NCBI GenBank assembly: GCA_031551355.1
Contig: JAVBNT010000038.1
Coordinates: 1-64,000 of the forward strand
From: JAVBNT01 sp031551355
GTDB lineage: Bacteria; Vulcanimicrobiota; CADAWZ01
Direction of reading: 5' to 3'
DNA length: 64,000 bases
Program-made: the position numbers and the translations under genes
Notes under the pieces: generated by a model
What the model was told of the DNA's origin: nothing
Seen by the model: only the letters and a program-made list of their open reading frames with translations
Database searches by the model: none
Shown here: in pieces, positions 1 to 8,778 of the stretch
How positions within the stretch are numbered: position 1 is the stretch's first letter
Layout of the letters: each line of letters starts with the position of its first letter

Positions 1-150
1 AAAGGCAAATAATAAGACCCTTTAGGGTCAGCCAGAGACAATGGTGCGGTTGGCAGATCTTTCATGCGCTTACAAGCGCTTGCTGGTAAAAAGCCCTTAT
101 AGGGCTAGTGCAAACCACCGGCTTAGCCGGTGGTCCTGATTTGTGAAACG
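1..150. repeat. cluster of short GC-rich hairpins
   Basis: No gene is seen here. Four short inverted repeats lie in a row. They are GACCCT/AGGGTC near 17-30, GCGCTT/AAGCGC at 66-79, AGCCC/GGGCT near 92-106, and a 9-bp stem ACCACCGGC/GCCGGTGGT at 114-134 with a 3-nt loop. The last resembles the CCGG-type hairpins at 20650-20690. They may be REP-like elements or the terminator region of a gene to the left of the window. Confidence 0.45.
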
Positions 151-188
151 GGTGTTGATAAAAACATATTTTTAGGAGGTTGGTAATT

Positions 189-1640
189 ATGAAAAACAGG
201 ATTGTTTTTTTATTTCTTTTGGCGTTTGTTTTCTTTTTGATGTCTTTGCCGGGGTATTCCGCAACCGCCGCTTCCGCTAAGGGACCGGATGCGGGTATGA
301 AAGTAACCGAGTCTTATGTGCGTCTTGCTGCCCGCAGCACATACTTTTGGGGCTGGCCGATGGCAAATATTTATAGCCGGCGTTTTGCTTTTTCGCAGCT
401 TTCCCAGCCGGCTCTTATGAGTGGTATTGTCCCCGTTGCGCCGCTGAACCGCCTTTCAATGTTAAGGGACTATATTGATCCTGCCGAAAGGCTTGTAGCC
501 TGTCCCAACCAGGATGTCGTTTACGGCGCCGCCAGTATCGCCCTTGATAAGGATGCGGTAGTCGTACAGGTGCCGGATTTCGGCAAACGTTTCTGGGTTT
601 ATCAGGTGGTGGATGTGCGTACCGACAGTTTTGCCGAGCTTGGTACAATGTATAATACCAAGCCGGGATTTTATCTGCTTGCAGGTCCCGGCTGGAAAGG
701 TACTGTTCCCCGGGGTATTTTGAAGGTATTCCGCTCCTCAACCAACACGGGTATGGTTGTCCCCAGGGTTTTTCAGGATGATACCGCTTCCGATAAGGAA
801 AAGGTCAAATCTCTTATCTCCGGCATTAATGTCTACCCTTTGTCGGAATACACCGGAAGCTTGCTCCACCGTGACTGGAGCAAGCTTCCGGTTATAGAAG
901 GCGAGCAGCAGTCAGGCGGTCAAAAGGGTGAGACGAAATGGGTAGATCCGGAGAAGTTTTTTGACGAACTGCCGCTGCTTCTGGCCGATGCCAAACCTAT
1001 GCCCGGAGAGGGTGCTATTTATGCACAGGCCGCATATCTGGCGAAACTTGCGAAATCAAATCCATCCATGCGTAAAATTATGATTGATGAGGCAAAAAAG
1101 GCTGATCAGGAACTTGTGGCTCCTTTGCTTCGTCTTGATAGTTTTGGTTTGCCGTTAAAATACAATTGGGGTACGATTAATAATGGGGCGGCATTCGGGC
1201 TTGATTATTTTACGCGCACGGCCGTAGCCAGATCCAATATTCTTGTTAATAAAGAGATCGAGACCAAGTATTTTTATCAGGATTTGGATGAGAGCGGCAA
1301 GCGTTTGAACGGAGCCAATAGTTATACGGTAACCTTTCCCAAGGGTGCCGTGCCGGTAAAAGGATTTTGGTCGCTCACGCTTTATAACGAGTATCACTTC
1401 TTCGAACCCAATTCACTAAACCGTTATTCAATTGGCACTAAAAGCCAGGGGCTTAAATATAACGCCGACGGCTCACTGACGCTTTATGTGCAGCCGCAGT
1501 CACCGGGGAAGGCGAATGAATCCAACTGGCTTCCTTCAAGGAAGAATGCTGATTTTTCCCTGTATATAAGGGCATATTGGCCGGGAAAAGAAGTGCTTGA
1601 CGGTTCATGGACTCCACCGGCGGTTGTTGTTTCAAAATAA
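189..1640 (+). CDS. secreted DUF1254/DUF1214 protein, copy 1
   Basis: A 483-residue exported protein with an N-terminal signal peptide: KNR, then a long hydrophobic stretch, then a small-residue site near residues 22-28. The body matches the two-part DUF1254 (N-terminal) plus DUF1214 (C-terminal) family, whose molecular function is not settled. C-terminal family features include 'GFWSLTLYN' and a 'YVQPQSPG...NWLPS' stretch. The ATG at 189 is chosen because AGGAGG at 174-179 lies 9 nt upstream; a TTG nine bases earlier overlaps that site. Its paralogue follows 21 nt downstream and probably shares its transcript. Confidence 0.85.
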   Translation: MKNRIVFLFLLAFVFFLMSLPGYSATAASAKGPDAGMKVTESYVRLAARSTYFWGWPMANIYSRRFAFSQLSQPALMSGIVPVAPLNRLSMLRDYIDPAERLVACPNQDVVYGAASIALDKDAVVVQVPDFGKRFWVYQVVDVRTDSFAELGTMYNTKPGFYLLAGPGWKGTVPRGILKVFRSSTNTGMVVPRVFQDDTASDKEKVKSLISGINVYPLSEYTGSLLHRDWSKLPVIEGEQQSGGQKGETKWVDPEKFFDELPLLLADAKPMPGEGAIYAQAAYLAKLAKSNPSMRKIMIDEAKKADQELVAPLLRLDSFGLPLKYNWGTINNGAAFGLDYFTRTAVARSNILVNKEIETKYFYQDLDESGKRLNGANSYTVTFPKGAVPVKGFWSLTLYNEYHFFEPNSLNRYSIGTKSQGLKYNADGSLTLYVQPQSPGKANESNWLPSRKNADFSLYIRAYWPGKEVLDGSWTPPAVVVSK

Positions 1641-1661
1641 AAAAATTTAGGAGTGATATCT

Positions 1662-3167
1662 ATGAGATACTTAACTTTTGCGGTTTTTATGTCGCTAATT
1701 TTAATTTTTCTGCCGTTTCATCTGGCTGCTGCTCCGTCACACTATGAGAAACTTGCGGACATTCCGTTTGAAGGCGGTTATCCAGGCAAAGGGGATATAG
1801 CGGTATTAAAGGATGAAATATTTTTCCAGAGAGCTGTGCAGTCATATATTTGGGCTTTGCCGGCATTGAATATGGTGGCAATGAAGGAGGGTATGGCAAA
1901 GACTTTTGGCGGCGGATATAATATAATGCCCGTATGGAAAGACCGTCTGAATGCAAAAACTTTAGTGACAACTCCCAATTGTGACGTCATTTATGCGATG
2001 GCTTTTTTGGATTTGAAAAAAGACGGGCCCCTGGTTGTGGAAGTACCTCCCGATCTTCAGGGCATAATGGATGATTTTTTTCAGCGCCCAATATCTTCAG
2101 AGAATAAAATAGACGGAAAGATCTGGAGCGGTGACGTCGGACTTCCCGGGCCCGATAAAGGTAATGGAGGGAAATATTTGCTTTTGCCTCCCGATTATTC
2201 CGGTAAGATCCCGGAGGGATACTTTGTGTTCCGTTCGCGTACTTATGGCGTTATGCTGCTTTGGAGGGCCTTTTTCAAGGATCCTCACAAGCTTGAAGCT
2301 CCGGTCGCGGATATTGAGAAAACCAGAATCTATCCTATGGGTATGGAAACGTCGGCGAAGCCGATGGTGTTTCCCAACGCTTCAAATGTCAGGTCTGATA
2401 TGATTTATCCTAAGGATGGAAAAGCCTTTGCGATGCTTTCACGCTTTATTGATGATGAATATGTTGATAGTCATGATATGGAGTTAAGGGGTATGCTTGC
2501 TGCAATAGGTATTATTAAGGGCAAGCCTTTTAAACCGGACGAAAAGAATGCCGGGTTGCTGGATTTAGCAGCCAAAACGGCGGCTAAATACGGTCTTGTC
2601 GTTTCCTACACCCCTCAAGCAATCGTAGATAATCCGAAATGGTATAATGACAGGTATTGGCTTAATGTGTTCCCGGGCAATGCTGAGTTTACTGCCGGTT
2701 CATTTAATTATATCGATCCGCGAACAGGATTTTTTACCAACGCATATTCTTCAAGCCCCGGAATGGCTTTGAATATGGAGCGTGTGGGTGCTAAATATCC
2801 GGCAACTTTTGTAGACTCTCAGGGGCGGTTCCTCTCGGGCAGCAATATGTATAAAGTCCATTTGCCCAAAGATATTCCGGCAGCACTTTTTTGGTCTATT
2901 ACACTTTATGATCCGCTTACGGCCTGTCTTATTGAAAACGGCCAGCCGTTTCCGTCTGTGAACACTATGGATAAACCTGTCACGAATCCGGACGGCTCTA
3001 CGGATATATATTTGGGCCCGGAATCTCCGGGAAAGGGTAAAAACTGGATTAAAACTGTGACGGGTAAAGGATTTTTTGTTATTTTGCGCCTTTACGGACC
3101 GACAAAAACATTTTTCGATCAAACCTGGAGGCCAAGTGATCTTGAGCTTCAGGGCGCAAAAAAATAA
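1662..3167 (+). CDS. secreted DUF1254/DUF1214 protein, copy 2
   Basis: A 501-residue paralogue of the preceding gene, with its own signal peptide ending around 'HLAAAPS'. Shared blocks are 'TPNCDVIYA' against 'CPNQDVVYG' in the DUF1254 part and 'LFWSITLYDP' against 'GFWSLTLYN' in the DUF1214 part, plus the 'YLGPESPGKGKNWI' end block. The two copies are well diverged, so the duplication is old or they were inherited as a pair. AGGAG at 1649-1653 sets the ATG. A strong hairpin follows 16 nt after the stop. An envelope or periplasmic role is likely; the reaction is unknown. Confidence 0.85.
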   Translation: MRYLTFAVFMSLILIFLPFHLAAAPSHYEKLADIPFEGGYPGKGDIAVLKDEIFFQRAVQSYIWALPALNMVAMKEGMAKTFGGGYNIMPVWKDRLNAKTLVTTPNCDVIYAMAFLDLKKDGPLVVEVPPDLQGIMDDFFQRPISSENKIDGKIWSGDVGLPGPDKGNGGKYLLLPPDYSGKIPEGYFVFRSRTYGVMLLWRAFFKDPHKLEAPVADIEKTRIYPMGMETSAKPMVFPNASNVRSDMIYPKDGKAFAMLSRFIDDEYVDSHDMELRGMLAAIGIIKGKPFKPDEKNAGLLDLAAKTAAKYGLVVSYTPQAIVDNPKWYNDRYWLNVFPGNAEFTAGSFNYIDPRTGFFTNAYSSSPGMALNMERVGAKYPATFVDSQGRFLSGSNMYKVHLPKDIPAALFWSITLYDPLTACLIENGQPFPSVNTMDKPVTNPDGSTDIYLGPESPGKGKNWIKTVTGKGFFVILRLYGPTKTFFDQTWRPSDLELQGAKK

Positions 3168-3183
3168 CATCTGTTTTTAAATG

Positions 3184-3223
3184 AAAAAGAGGTTGTCCCG
3201 TTGTTTGGGGACACCTCTTTTTT
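3184..3223. terminator. bidirectional rho-independent terminator
   Basis: A stem with AGAGGT-GTCCC arms (one bulged T), flanked by an A run on the left and a T run on the right. It sits between convergent genes and can serve both strands. Confidence 0.85.
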
Positions 3224-3246
3224 GGTTTGGCCGGAAAAGTAATCCG

Positions 3247-4134
3247 TTATACTTTCTGGAATACTATTATGTATTCATGTTTGAAGACATAAAACCCCTG
3301 TTTCAGAGCCCTGTATTTCCATAAGTTGCCCTGCTTGCCTTTTCCTTTTTCATTGCCCTGGATGTCTTTTACATTGATGGCTTTCAGCCTGAAACCTGCA
3401 TTTCTGCAGACATTCATGCACTCAAAGCCCAGTGGAATCCATTCGCCTTTAGCATACTTATCGCCAATTACTAGGGTCATAAAGCGGCCTTTTTCTAGAA
3501 GTTCGTATGCGTTTTTGACTACCGATTCAAATTTCTGTAAAAAATCGTCACAGGTTGGTGAACACGCCAAATCCCTTTCATCTTCATTAAATTGTATTAT
3601 ATCCCAGTAGGGCGGGTGCAATACTACGTGCTGCACCTGCTCGCTGCCGTGATGCCTGCAAAGCTGCTGTATTTTATCGACGGTATTTTTTTCCGTGGAA
3701 TCGCCATGTATCAGATGCGTTTCTATTCCGTGCGGATTGGCTGCAAGTGATATTCTTTCCGAACTTGCTTCGACAACGTCTTTATTGAGTTCAACCCCGA
3801 TACCGTTACGGCCGAGATGGCTGCACTCTATCAGTGTAGTGCCCATTCCGCTGAACATATCAAGCACGATTTCACCCTGACGGGTAAATCTTGTGATCAC
3901 CTGATAGGCGATCTGCGGGACAAAATTGCCGTGATAATCGCCAGCATGCGGTCCTGTCCTGTCTCTTGCTCCCAGTATCCACAGACTGTCCGTTATTACA
4001 TCGTCAAGATAGTCCTTCCAGCGGCTCATATCTATATCCGAAAATGAAGAGTCCGTGTGGGATTTTACAGGTTTGGCAGTTTTTATTTCCTCAGACGCCG
4101 CGGATATTTTCCGCAGCACCATTTTGTTTGACAT
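3247..4134 (-). CDS. solo DNA (N4/N6) methyltransferase
   Basis: A 295-residue S-adenosylmethionine-dependent methyltransferase. A motif X-like 'GDYHGNFVPQIAYQVI' (about 65-80) precedes motif I 'DMFSGMGTT' (92-100) and motif II 'GIGVELN'. The catalytic motif IV is 'HPPYW' near 173-177, where DPPY is usual in the amino-methylating DNA enzymes. The order X-I-II-IV is a permuted arrangement. The start at 4134 is fixed by AAGGAGG six bases upstream; the longer reading frame has no such site. No restriction endonuclease is nearby, so this looks like an orphan enzyme. An RNA substrate cannot be excluded. Confidence 0.75.
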   Translation of the reverse strand: MSNKMVLRKISAASEEIKTAKPVKSHTDSSFSDIDMSRWKDYLDDVITDSLWILGARDRTGPHAGDYHGNFVPQIAYQVITRFTRQGEIVLDMFSGMGTTLIECSHLGRNGIGVELNKDVVEASSERISLAANPHGIETHLIHGDSTEKNTVDKIQQLCRHHGSEQVQHVVLHPPYWDIIQFNEDERDLACSPTCDDFLQKFESVVKNAYELLEKGRFMTLVIGDKYAKGEWIPLGFECMNVCRNAGFRLKAINVKDIQGNEKGKGKQGNLWKYRALKQGFYVFKHEYIIVFQKV

Positions 4135-4284
4135 TAGGATCCTCCTTAGCTTCTCTCTGAACAAATATCAAGTTGGAGAATGACAATCATCATTGGAGAA
4201 GTGGCGGAAAACCTTGAAAACCAAAGAAGGCCTGTTTATAACCAGGCGTTAATGAGAATATGGAGAATGTTGGTTGCGATAAAT

Positions 4285-4333
4285 AAAAAATTCGGCCGTA
4301 AGGGAGATATTCCTTCTTCCAGCCGAATTTTTT
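4285..4333. terminator. 12-bp A/T-flanked hairpin
   Basis: AAAAAATTCGGC at 4285-4296 pairs with GCCGAATTTTTT at 4322-4333, and the loop holds a further AAGGGA/TCCTT pairing. It has terminator form on both strands. Its client is unclear; it may stop read-through from the minus-strand gene at 4620-5267. The rest of 4135-4619 shows only a small hairpin (CCCCGC/GCGGGG near 4456-4472) and no convincing gene. Confidence 0.6.
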
Positions 4334-4539
4334 ATTTTATTTGTGTTTCCCACGGAGAGCGCAGGGGAAAAACTATATGGTTACTATAAAAATCCATAAT
4401 AATTCAATTACTATAGATTCTTGAACATTAGTAGAGAAGTTGTCATCGCTAGTCCCCGCCTTCGCGGGGATAAACTCCGCTGTGGCGATCCAGGAAACTA
4501 AATATATTTTATATTTCTGATGATTTACCTTAAAAAACA

Positions 4540-4621
4540 AAATCGCTTCAAACCGGCGGAGATGCGTTGAGCGAGCGGCAACCAGGCCTGACGAGCAGAT
4601 TTGCCGGTTTCAGGCGATTTT
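4540..4621 (-). repeat. long imperfect hairpin overlapping a stop codon
   Basis: AAAATCGC-TTC-AAACCGGC (4540-4558) pairs with GCCGGTTT-CAG-GCGATTTT (4603-4621): two 8-bp stems separated by a symmetric 3x3 internal loop. The right arm runs into the stop codon of the gene at 4620-5267. It could act as a terminator or 3'-end stabiliser, or be a mobile hairpin. Confidence 0.6.
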
Positions 4622-5267
4622 ACTTGCTTGGGGTTAGCTTTACGCTCAATGTCTCCAATTTCAACTGCATTCCTTTGGAAAGATAAATATTTTTATACGT
4701 TTGGTTCCTGGCATTCATCGACGCTCTTATTTCTTTTTTAGGCTCGTTTGTTGAAAATGTTCCCGAGACTTTTTTACCCATTGCCGTTATGTCATATGTA
4801 CCCGGGGAAAAATCCTTACCGGAAAGAAAGGTTCCGCTTTGCAGTTTGTATGATTTTTTAATTTTTTGGTTTCTGGGCTGTTGTGGTACCCCGGAGATGT
4901 TGGTGCTGCTCAGTTCTACACTGCCGTTAATTACCTTTATATAGCAGTCGTCGGACAGATTTATAAACTCGTGCAGTTTTGTTTCGGGATTGTAGCTGTA
5001 TGCTTTCATTGAGTTTCCCGATTTATCGTAAAATGTTACTTCTGCGTTTTGGGAAATAATTTTTACATCGTATTCGCCGGCGGGAAAATCGATTCCGGCG
5101 GTATAGAAACCGTTGGCAAGCGTTGTCTTGTAATGGATGCCGTTCATTTCTCTATCCGGCGGTGACTCGGCAAGGGCGGTTGAACTGTAGAGGAATATCA
5201 GGCAAAGAAATATTGCCGCTGTTGTCGTTACGTGAAGCCATTTTTTTGAAACTTTATATTTAACCAT
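4620..5267 (-). CDS. secreted protein with two beta-type repeats
   Basis: A 215-residue exported protein. The signal peptide has 'KWLHVTTTAAIFLCLIF' as its core and 'ALA-ES' as the likely cleavage site. The mature part contains two repeats of the pattern 'G.Y.AG.DFPAG.YDV' ('FYTAGIDFPAGEYDVK' and 'FLSGKDFSPGTYDITA'), each followed by a short beta-rich stretch. Similar repeats occur in Firmicute extracytoplasmic proteins of unknown function. The ATG at 5267 has a GGGGG-type ribosome site upstream. It is monocistronic, with a long hairpin touching its stop codon. I do not recognise a specific function. Confidence 0.7.
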   Translation of the reverse strand: MVKYKVSKKWLHVTTTAAIFLCLIFLYSSTALAESPPDREMNGIHYKTTLANGFYTAGIDFPAGEYDVKIISQNAEVTFYDKSGNSMKAYSYNPETKLHEFINLSDDCYIKVINGSVELSSTNISGVPQQPRNQKIKKSYKLQSGTFLSGKDFSPGTYDITAMGKKVSGTFSTNEPKKEIRASMNARNQTYKNIYLSKGMQLKLETLSVKLTPSK

Positions 5268-5383
5268 AGATATTGTCCCCCTTTTAAGGCAAGAATTGAA
5301 AACCAACCTATAAAATTTCTAAATATTCCGAAAGAGTCCTTTTGGAGTATCTTTTCCTGAAGGAGATGCTTGTATTGTCAAAG

Positions 5384-7168
5384 TTAAAGAATCCCCACCA
5401 TCTCCATCAGATACTTCGCGTTGGTTGTTACGGATTTGCCTGATTTTATCTTGTAGTCAAAGCAAATATGACTGTCCCTGTAATACTCGGAAAAGCTGTA
5501 ATTTTTGATTCGCGGGTATTGATCGGCAATTTCGCACAGTTCAAGGTCATGTGTTGTTATCATGCCGATAACAGCCAGCTCGTTTAGTTTCGATATAACC
5601 GTTTTTGCTCCGTTCAAACGGTCAACCGAGTTCGTGCCTCTGAAAATTTCGTCAATCAGAAAAATTATATGCGGATCTTTTTCCGCAGTCTGAACAATCT
5701 CTTTTATCCGTTTTAGCTCGGCATAAAATGTCGACACACCTTCGTTCAGATCATCCGCAATTCGCATAGAGGTAATTATCTCAAGCGGGGAAAAATTCAT
5801 CTGCTTTGCGCAAACAAAACTGCCGGCTTTGGCGAGCACAAGATTGATCCCTGCCGTCCGCAGGAATGTGGTCTTGCCCGACATATTGGAGCCGGAAATG
5901 ATAAAGATGTTATTGTTACAGGCAGCGTCGTTGTTTACTCTGATTTCATTTAAGATTAATGGATGGCCAAGCTCTTTTGCTTCTATCTGTTTGCCGCTGA
6001 CCACAGATGGCAAACAGGTATTGCCGCACACATTCGGCAATATGGAAAAGCACAGCAGGCTTTCAAATTCGCCCAAAGCGAGAAACCACTCCTCAGCGGC
6101 ATGGGAATACTTTATTTTCCATTTTTCAAACAGAATGGCACACTTATAATCCCACAGGAGCAATACGTTTAATATAAACCATACCATGCCGTTATTGCGG
6201 ACACTTACTTTATCGGCAATCCTGTCAAGCTCTTTTAACGCCTGTGCCGCCGACAGATCGGCTATGCCGAGCCGGGCTTGTATCTGCTTCAATGTTTCGG
6301 CGCGGAAATTCCCGCCTTTTAAGGCATGAATTACCTTAGTGTAGGCGTTTAACTTGCGGGGCAATCGTGAGGCGGCGGTTAGGTACCGTTTTGTTTTGAC
6401 CATCCCGATTAACCATATGACCGCTTGCAGTGCGCCGGCAGATGCGGCAGGAATGTATAGACTCTTTAGGCTGAATATTGTGACGGCGGTAATTGAAGCA
6501 AATGTAAACAGCGGCGCATACGTCAGCAAATATTTGAGCACCTTGCTTTCGATGAATAAGCACCGATCTTTCAGCTCTTCAACCAGTTTTTGAGCTGAAC
6601 TGTCCACGCCGATTTTTGAAAAGCCGTATTCCATATGATTGGAAAAATCAATATTTCCGGCCAGTTCTTCGATAGCCTCCTGACGTTTTATCAGTTGCTC
6701 TTTTGAAAAATGAGGCTGTAACAAGTCGCCTGCGAACGATTGACGGCCATGCCAGGTGTGTGTAGCGTTAAGAAACTGAAACAAAGACTTTTTACCTACG
6801 ATATCAAGGTCCCCGGAATAAGGGTGATTTGCATTTATAAACTCCGCGCCAATGTCGGTAAAGTTCACCCACTTGTCGGCAATTCTGTCCAGGTGCTTTT
6901 GGTTGATGGCGATAATCCCCTTGGAGTAGTTAATTTTTTCATGGATTTTATTGTGGAACACCCAAAGAATGACAAGTGCAAGCATCTCCGCCGAACTGAC
7001 AGCTATTAAGGTTAAGCTTATATTTTTTGTAAATAAAAGGTATAATGATATGCTGGTCAGTATTACGAGTAATAGCTTTGTATAGCCGACAATGTCGGAA
7101 ATGGCATAGTTTTTCTTCAGTATAATCTCTTGTTGTTCAATTCTGTCCGTAAAAATGTTTTGATTCAT
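5384..7168 (-). CDS. membrane-anchored MutS-family ATPase
   Basis: A 594-residue protein. Its last third is the MutS ATPase domain: Walker A 'GSNMSGKTT' near residue 426, a DDLNEGVSTFYAE segment, Walker B 'IIFLIDEIFRGTN' near 502 and a 'TTHDLEL' switch. Unlike MutS1 or MutS2, it has membrane segments near residues 30-48, 55-72, 215-237 and 242-258. It lacks the mismatch-recognition (FxE) domain and the Smr nuclease. It belongs to the membrane MutS-like branch found in Bacteroidetes, Firmicutes and others, whose role is unknown. The ATG follows GAGGTG with short spacing; a TTG four codons upstream is the alternative. Confidence 0.85.
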   Translation of the reverse strand: MNQNIFTDRIEQQEIILKKNYAISDIVGYTKLLLVILTSISLYLLFTKNISLTLIAVSSAEMLALVILWVFHNKIHEKINYSKGIIAINQKHLDRIADKWVNFTDIGAEFINANHPYSGDLDIVGKKSLFQFLNATHTWHGRQSFAGDLLQPHFSKEQLIKRQEAIEELAGNIDFSNHMEYGFSKIGVDSSAQKLVEELKDRCLFIESKVLKYLLTYAPLFTFASITAVTIFSLKSLYIPAASAGALQAVIWLIGMVKTKRYLTAASRLPRKLNAYTKVIHALKGGNFRAETLKQIQARLGIADLSAAQALKELDRIADKVSVRNNGMVWFILNVLLLWDYKCAILFEKWKIKYSHAAEEWFLALGEFESLLCFSILPNVCGNTCLPSVVSGKQIEAKELGHPLILNEIRVNNDAACNNNIFIISGSNMSGKTTFLRTAGINLVLAKAGSFVCAKQMNFSPLEIITSMRIADDLNEGVSTFYAELKRIKEIVQTAEKDPHIIFLIDEIFRGTNSVDRLNGAKTVISKLNELAVIGMITTHDLELCEIADQYPRIKNYSFSEYYRDSHICFDYKIKSGKSVTTNAKYLMEMVGIL

Positions 7169-7242
7169 GTTGCACCTCAAAATATTATCAGCTGACTGAC
7201 TTTTATTTTTAAGTGATTATATAGTGTTTTTTGCGTAGAAAT

Positions 7243-7275
7243 AAAAAAGCCCTTAGACGCTCTGTCTAAAGGCTT
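7243..7275 (-). terminator. terminator of tRNA-Pro
   Basis: AAGCC-(C)-TTAGAC pairs with GTCTAA-(A)-GGCTT around a 5-nt loop. Read on the minus strand it ends in a T run, just after the tRNA. Confidence 0.85.
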
Positions 7276-7284
7276 CTTTATAAA

Positions 7285-7360
7285 TCGGAGTGAGAAGATT
7301 TGAACTTCCGACCCCTAGCCCCCCATGCTAGTGCTCTAAACCAAGCTGAGCTACACCCCG
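7285..7360 (-). tRNA. tRNA-Pro (anticodon GGG)
   Basis: A 76-nt cloverleaf on the minus strand. Acceptor arm CGGGGTG pairs with CACTCCG, followed by discriminator A. The anticodon stem CTAGC/GCTAG encloses loop ATGGGGG, giving anticodon GGG. The T arm GGAAG-TTCAAAT-CTTCT closes with one G-U pair. CCA is not encoded. Confidence 0.95.
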
Positions 7361-7371
7361 AAAACGTGGAT

Positions 7372-7400
7372 ATTATAGCAGAGATGGGATATAAATGCAA
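7372..7400 (-). promoter_or_regulatory. sigma-70-type promoter of tRNA-Pro
   Basis: On the minus strand, TTGCAT (7400-7395), 17 bp, then TATAAT (7377-7372), 11 bp before the tRNA 5' end. The remainder of the 460-bp gap up to the ABC operon shows no convincing gene. Confidence 0.75.
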
Positions 7401-7824
7401 TACCTTTTGACTTTAACTTCAAAACCGGAGCATGAAAATTTACTTTTCCTAAAAATGTGTGTTTTATTAATTTTTATAGTAATTCTACAAAGCATATATG
7501 TGTTTAGACTACAGTATAACAGTTTGTTTCGCGTTAAGACAGTCCTAGTGCTGGAGAAAATCCGGATACATTCCTATCTCGCAAACTAACAGGTCATATC
7601 GCAAATATTAAATCGAAGCATTTTTGAGAATTCATATAAAATGGCAGGTATTTTGCCTGAGATGATGGCTTCATGAATCGCTGCTTATATACTGAGCAAG
7701 GATTTTTTTATAAAATAATAGAATTTATTGCCGATTTTGCCTTGAAAAATGTTTTGTTTTTATACGAAAATTTTATTGCCGCAATTCGATATTGTGAATT
7801 TTGACCCGGTACAGGGGGGATAAT

Positions 7825-8778
7825 ATGATATTGGCTGAACATCTTACGAAATATTATGGAGATATATGTGCTATTGAGGATATAAGTTTTGAAGTCGGAC
7901 AGGGGGAAATTGTCGGACTTCTTGGTCCCAATGCTGCCGGAAAGACGACAACCATGCGTATTCTGACGGGATTTTTCCCGCCGACATCCGGTAAAGCTGT
8001 AATTGCCGGTGAGGATGTTATGGGCGATTCGGTATCCCTTAGGAAGCAGATAGGGTATTTGCCGGAAAATGTCCCTCTTTATATGGATATGACGGTTGCG
8101 GATTTTTTAAATTTTGCTGCCGCTGCAAAATGTGTTCCGTCTTCTTTGCGCAAAAAGCGGGTTGAAGAAGTAATGGATAAATGTGTTTTGGCACATGAAG
8201 CCGATAGCATGATCGGTAAGCTGTCGAAAGGATACAAGCAGAGAGTCGGCATTGCCCAGGCGATAATCAATGAACCTAAAGTTTTGATTCTGGATGAGCC
8301 GACTGTTGGTCTGGACCCCAATCAGGTTGTGGAGATCAGGGATATAATAAAAAGCCTTGCCGGAAATTCCACCGTTATTTTCTCTTCCCACATATTGGAA
8401 GAAGTTGCCAAGACATGTAATAAAGTTATCATTATAAATAAGGGAAAAGTGCTGGCGATTGATTCTCCCGATAATTTGTCGTCGGAAATGGAGGGCTCTG
8501 ATCGGCTGGTTTTGGAACTTTCCGGAGATCCTGATAAGATATCCGATTTGATAAAATTGCATCCCGGCGTTAACTCTTTGGAGCTTTCTCCGGATTCCCC
8601 CAAAGATGCCCTGACCTTTGAACTTACCGTTTATGCGGATAAAAATCCCGAGCTGCGCAGGGAACTTGTAAGAAAAATTGTCGAAACAGGATTTGGCCTT
8701 TATCAGCTGCGTCTTGAAAAACTGACTCTTGAGCAGATATTTACGCGGATAATAAGACAGGGGGGTGTGAGAAATTGA
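7825..8778 (+). CDS. ABC transporter ATP-binding protein (GldA-like)
   Basis: A 317-residue ATPase with Walker A 'GPNAAGKTTT' (about 38-47), signature 'LSKGYKQR', Walker B 'VLILDEP' and the H-loop 'SSHILEE', plus an extra C-terminal domain of about 90 residues. It energises the permease encoded immediately downstream. The set ATPase, permease, GldG-like and DUF4340 protein matches operons annotated as gliding-motility-type ABC systems (GldA/GldF/GldG), also found in non-gliding bacteria. The ATG at 7825 follows AGGGGGGAT. The stop overlaps the next start by 4 nt. Confidence 0.9.
   Translation: MILAEHLTKYYGDICAIEDISFEVGQGEIVGLLGPNAAGKTTTMRILTGFFPPTSGKAVIAGEDVMGDSVSLRKQIGYLPENVPLYMDMTVADFLNFAAAAKCVPSSLRKKRVEEVMDKCVLAHEADSMIGKLSKGYKQRVGIAQAIINEPKVLILDEPTVGLDPNQVVEIRDIIKSLAGNSTVIFSSHILEEVAKTCNKVIIINKGKVLAIDSPDNLSSEMEGSDRLVLELSGDPDKISDLIKLHPGVNSLELSPDSPKDALTFELTVYADKNPELRRELVRKIVETGFGLYQLRLEKLTLEQIFTRIIRQGGVRN

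Noticed and set aside
4180..4389. 69-codon frame between the methyltransferase and the secreted repeat protein
   Set aside because: It contains a 12-bp terminator-like hairpin and has no start signals.
7395..7589. 64-codon frame in the gap before the ABC operon
   Set aside because: No ribosome site; overlaps the tRNA-Pro promoter region; composition like intergenic DNA.
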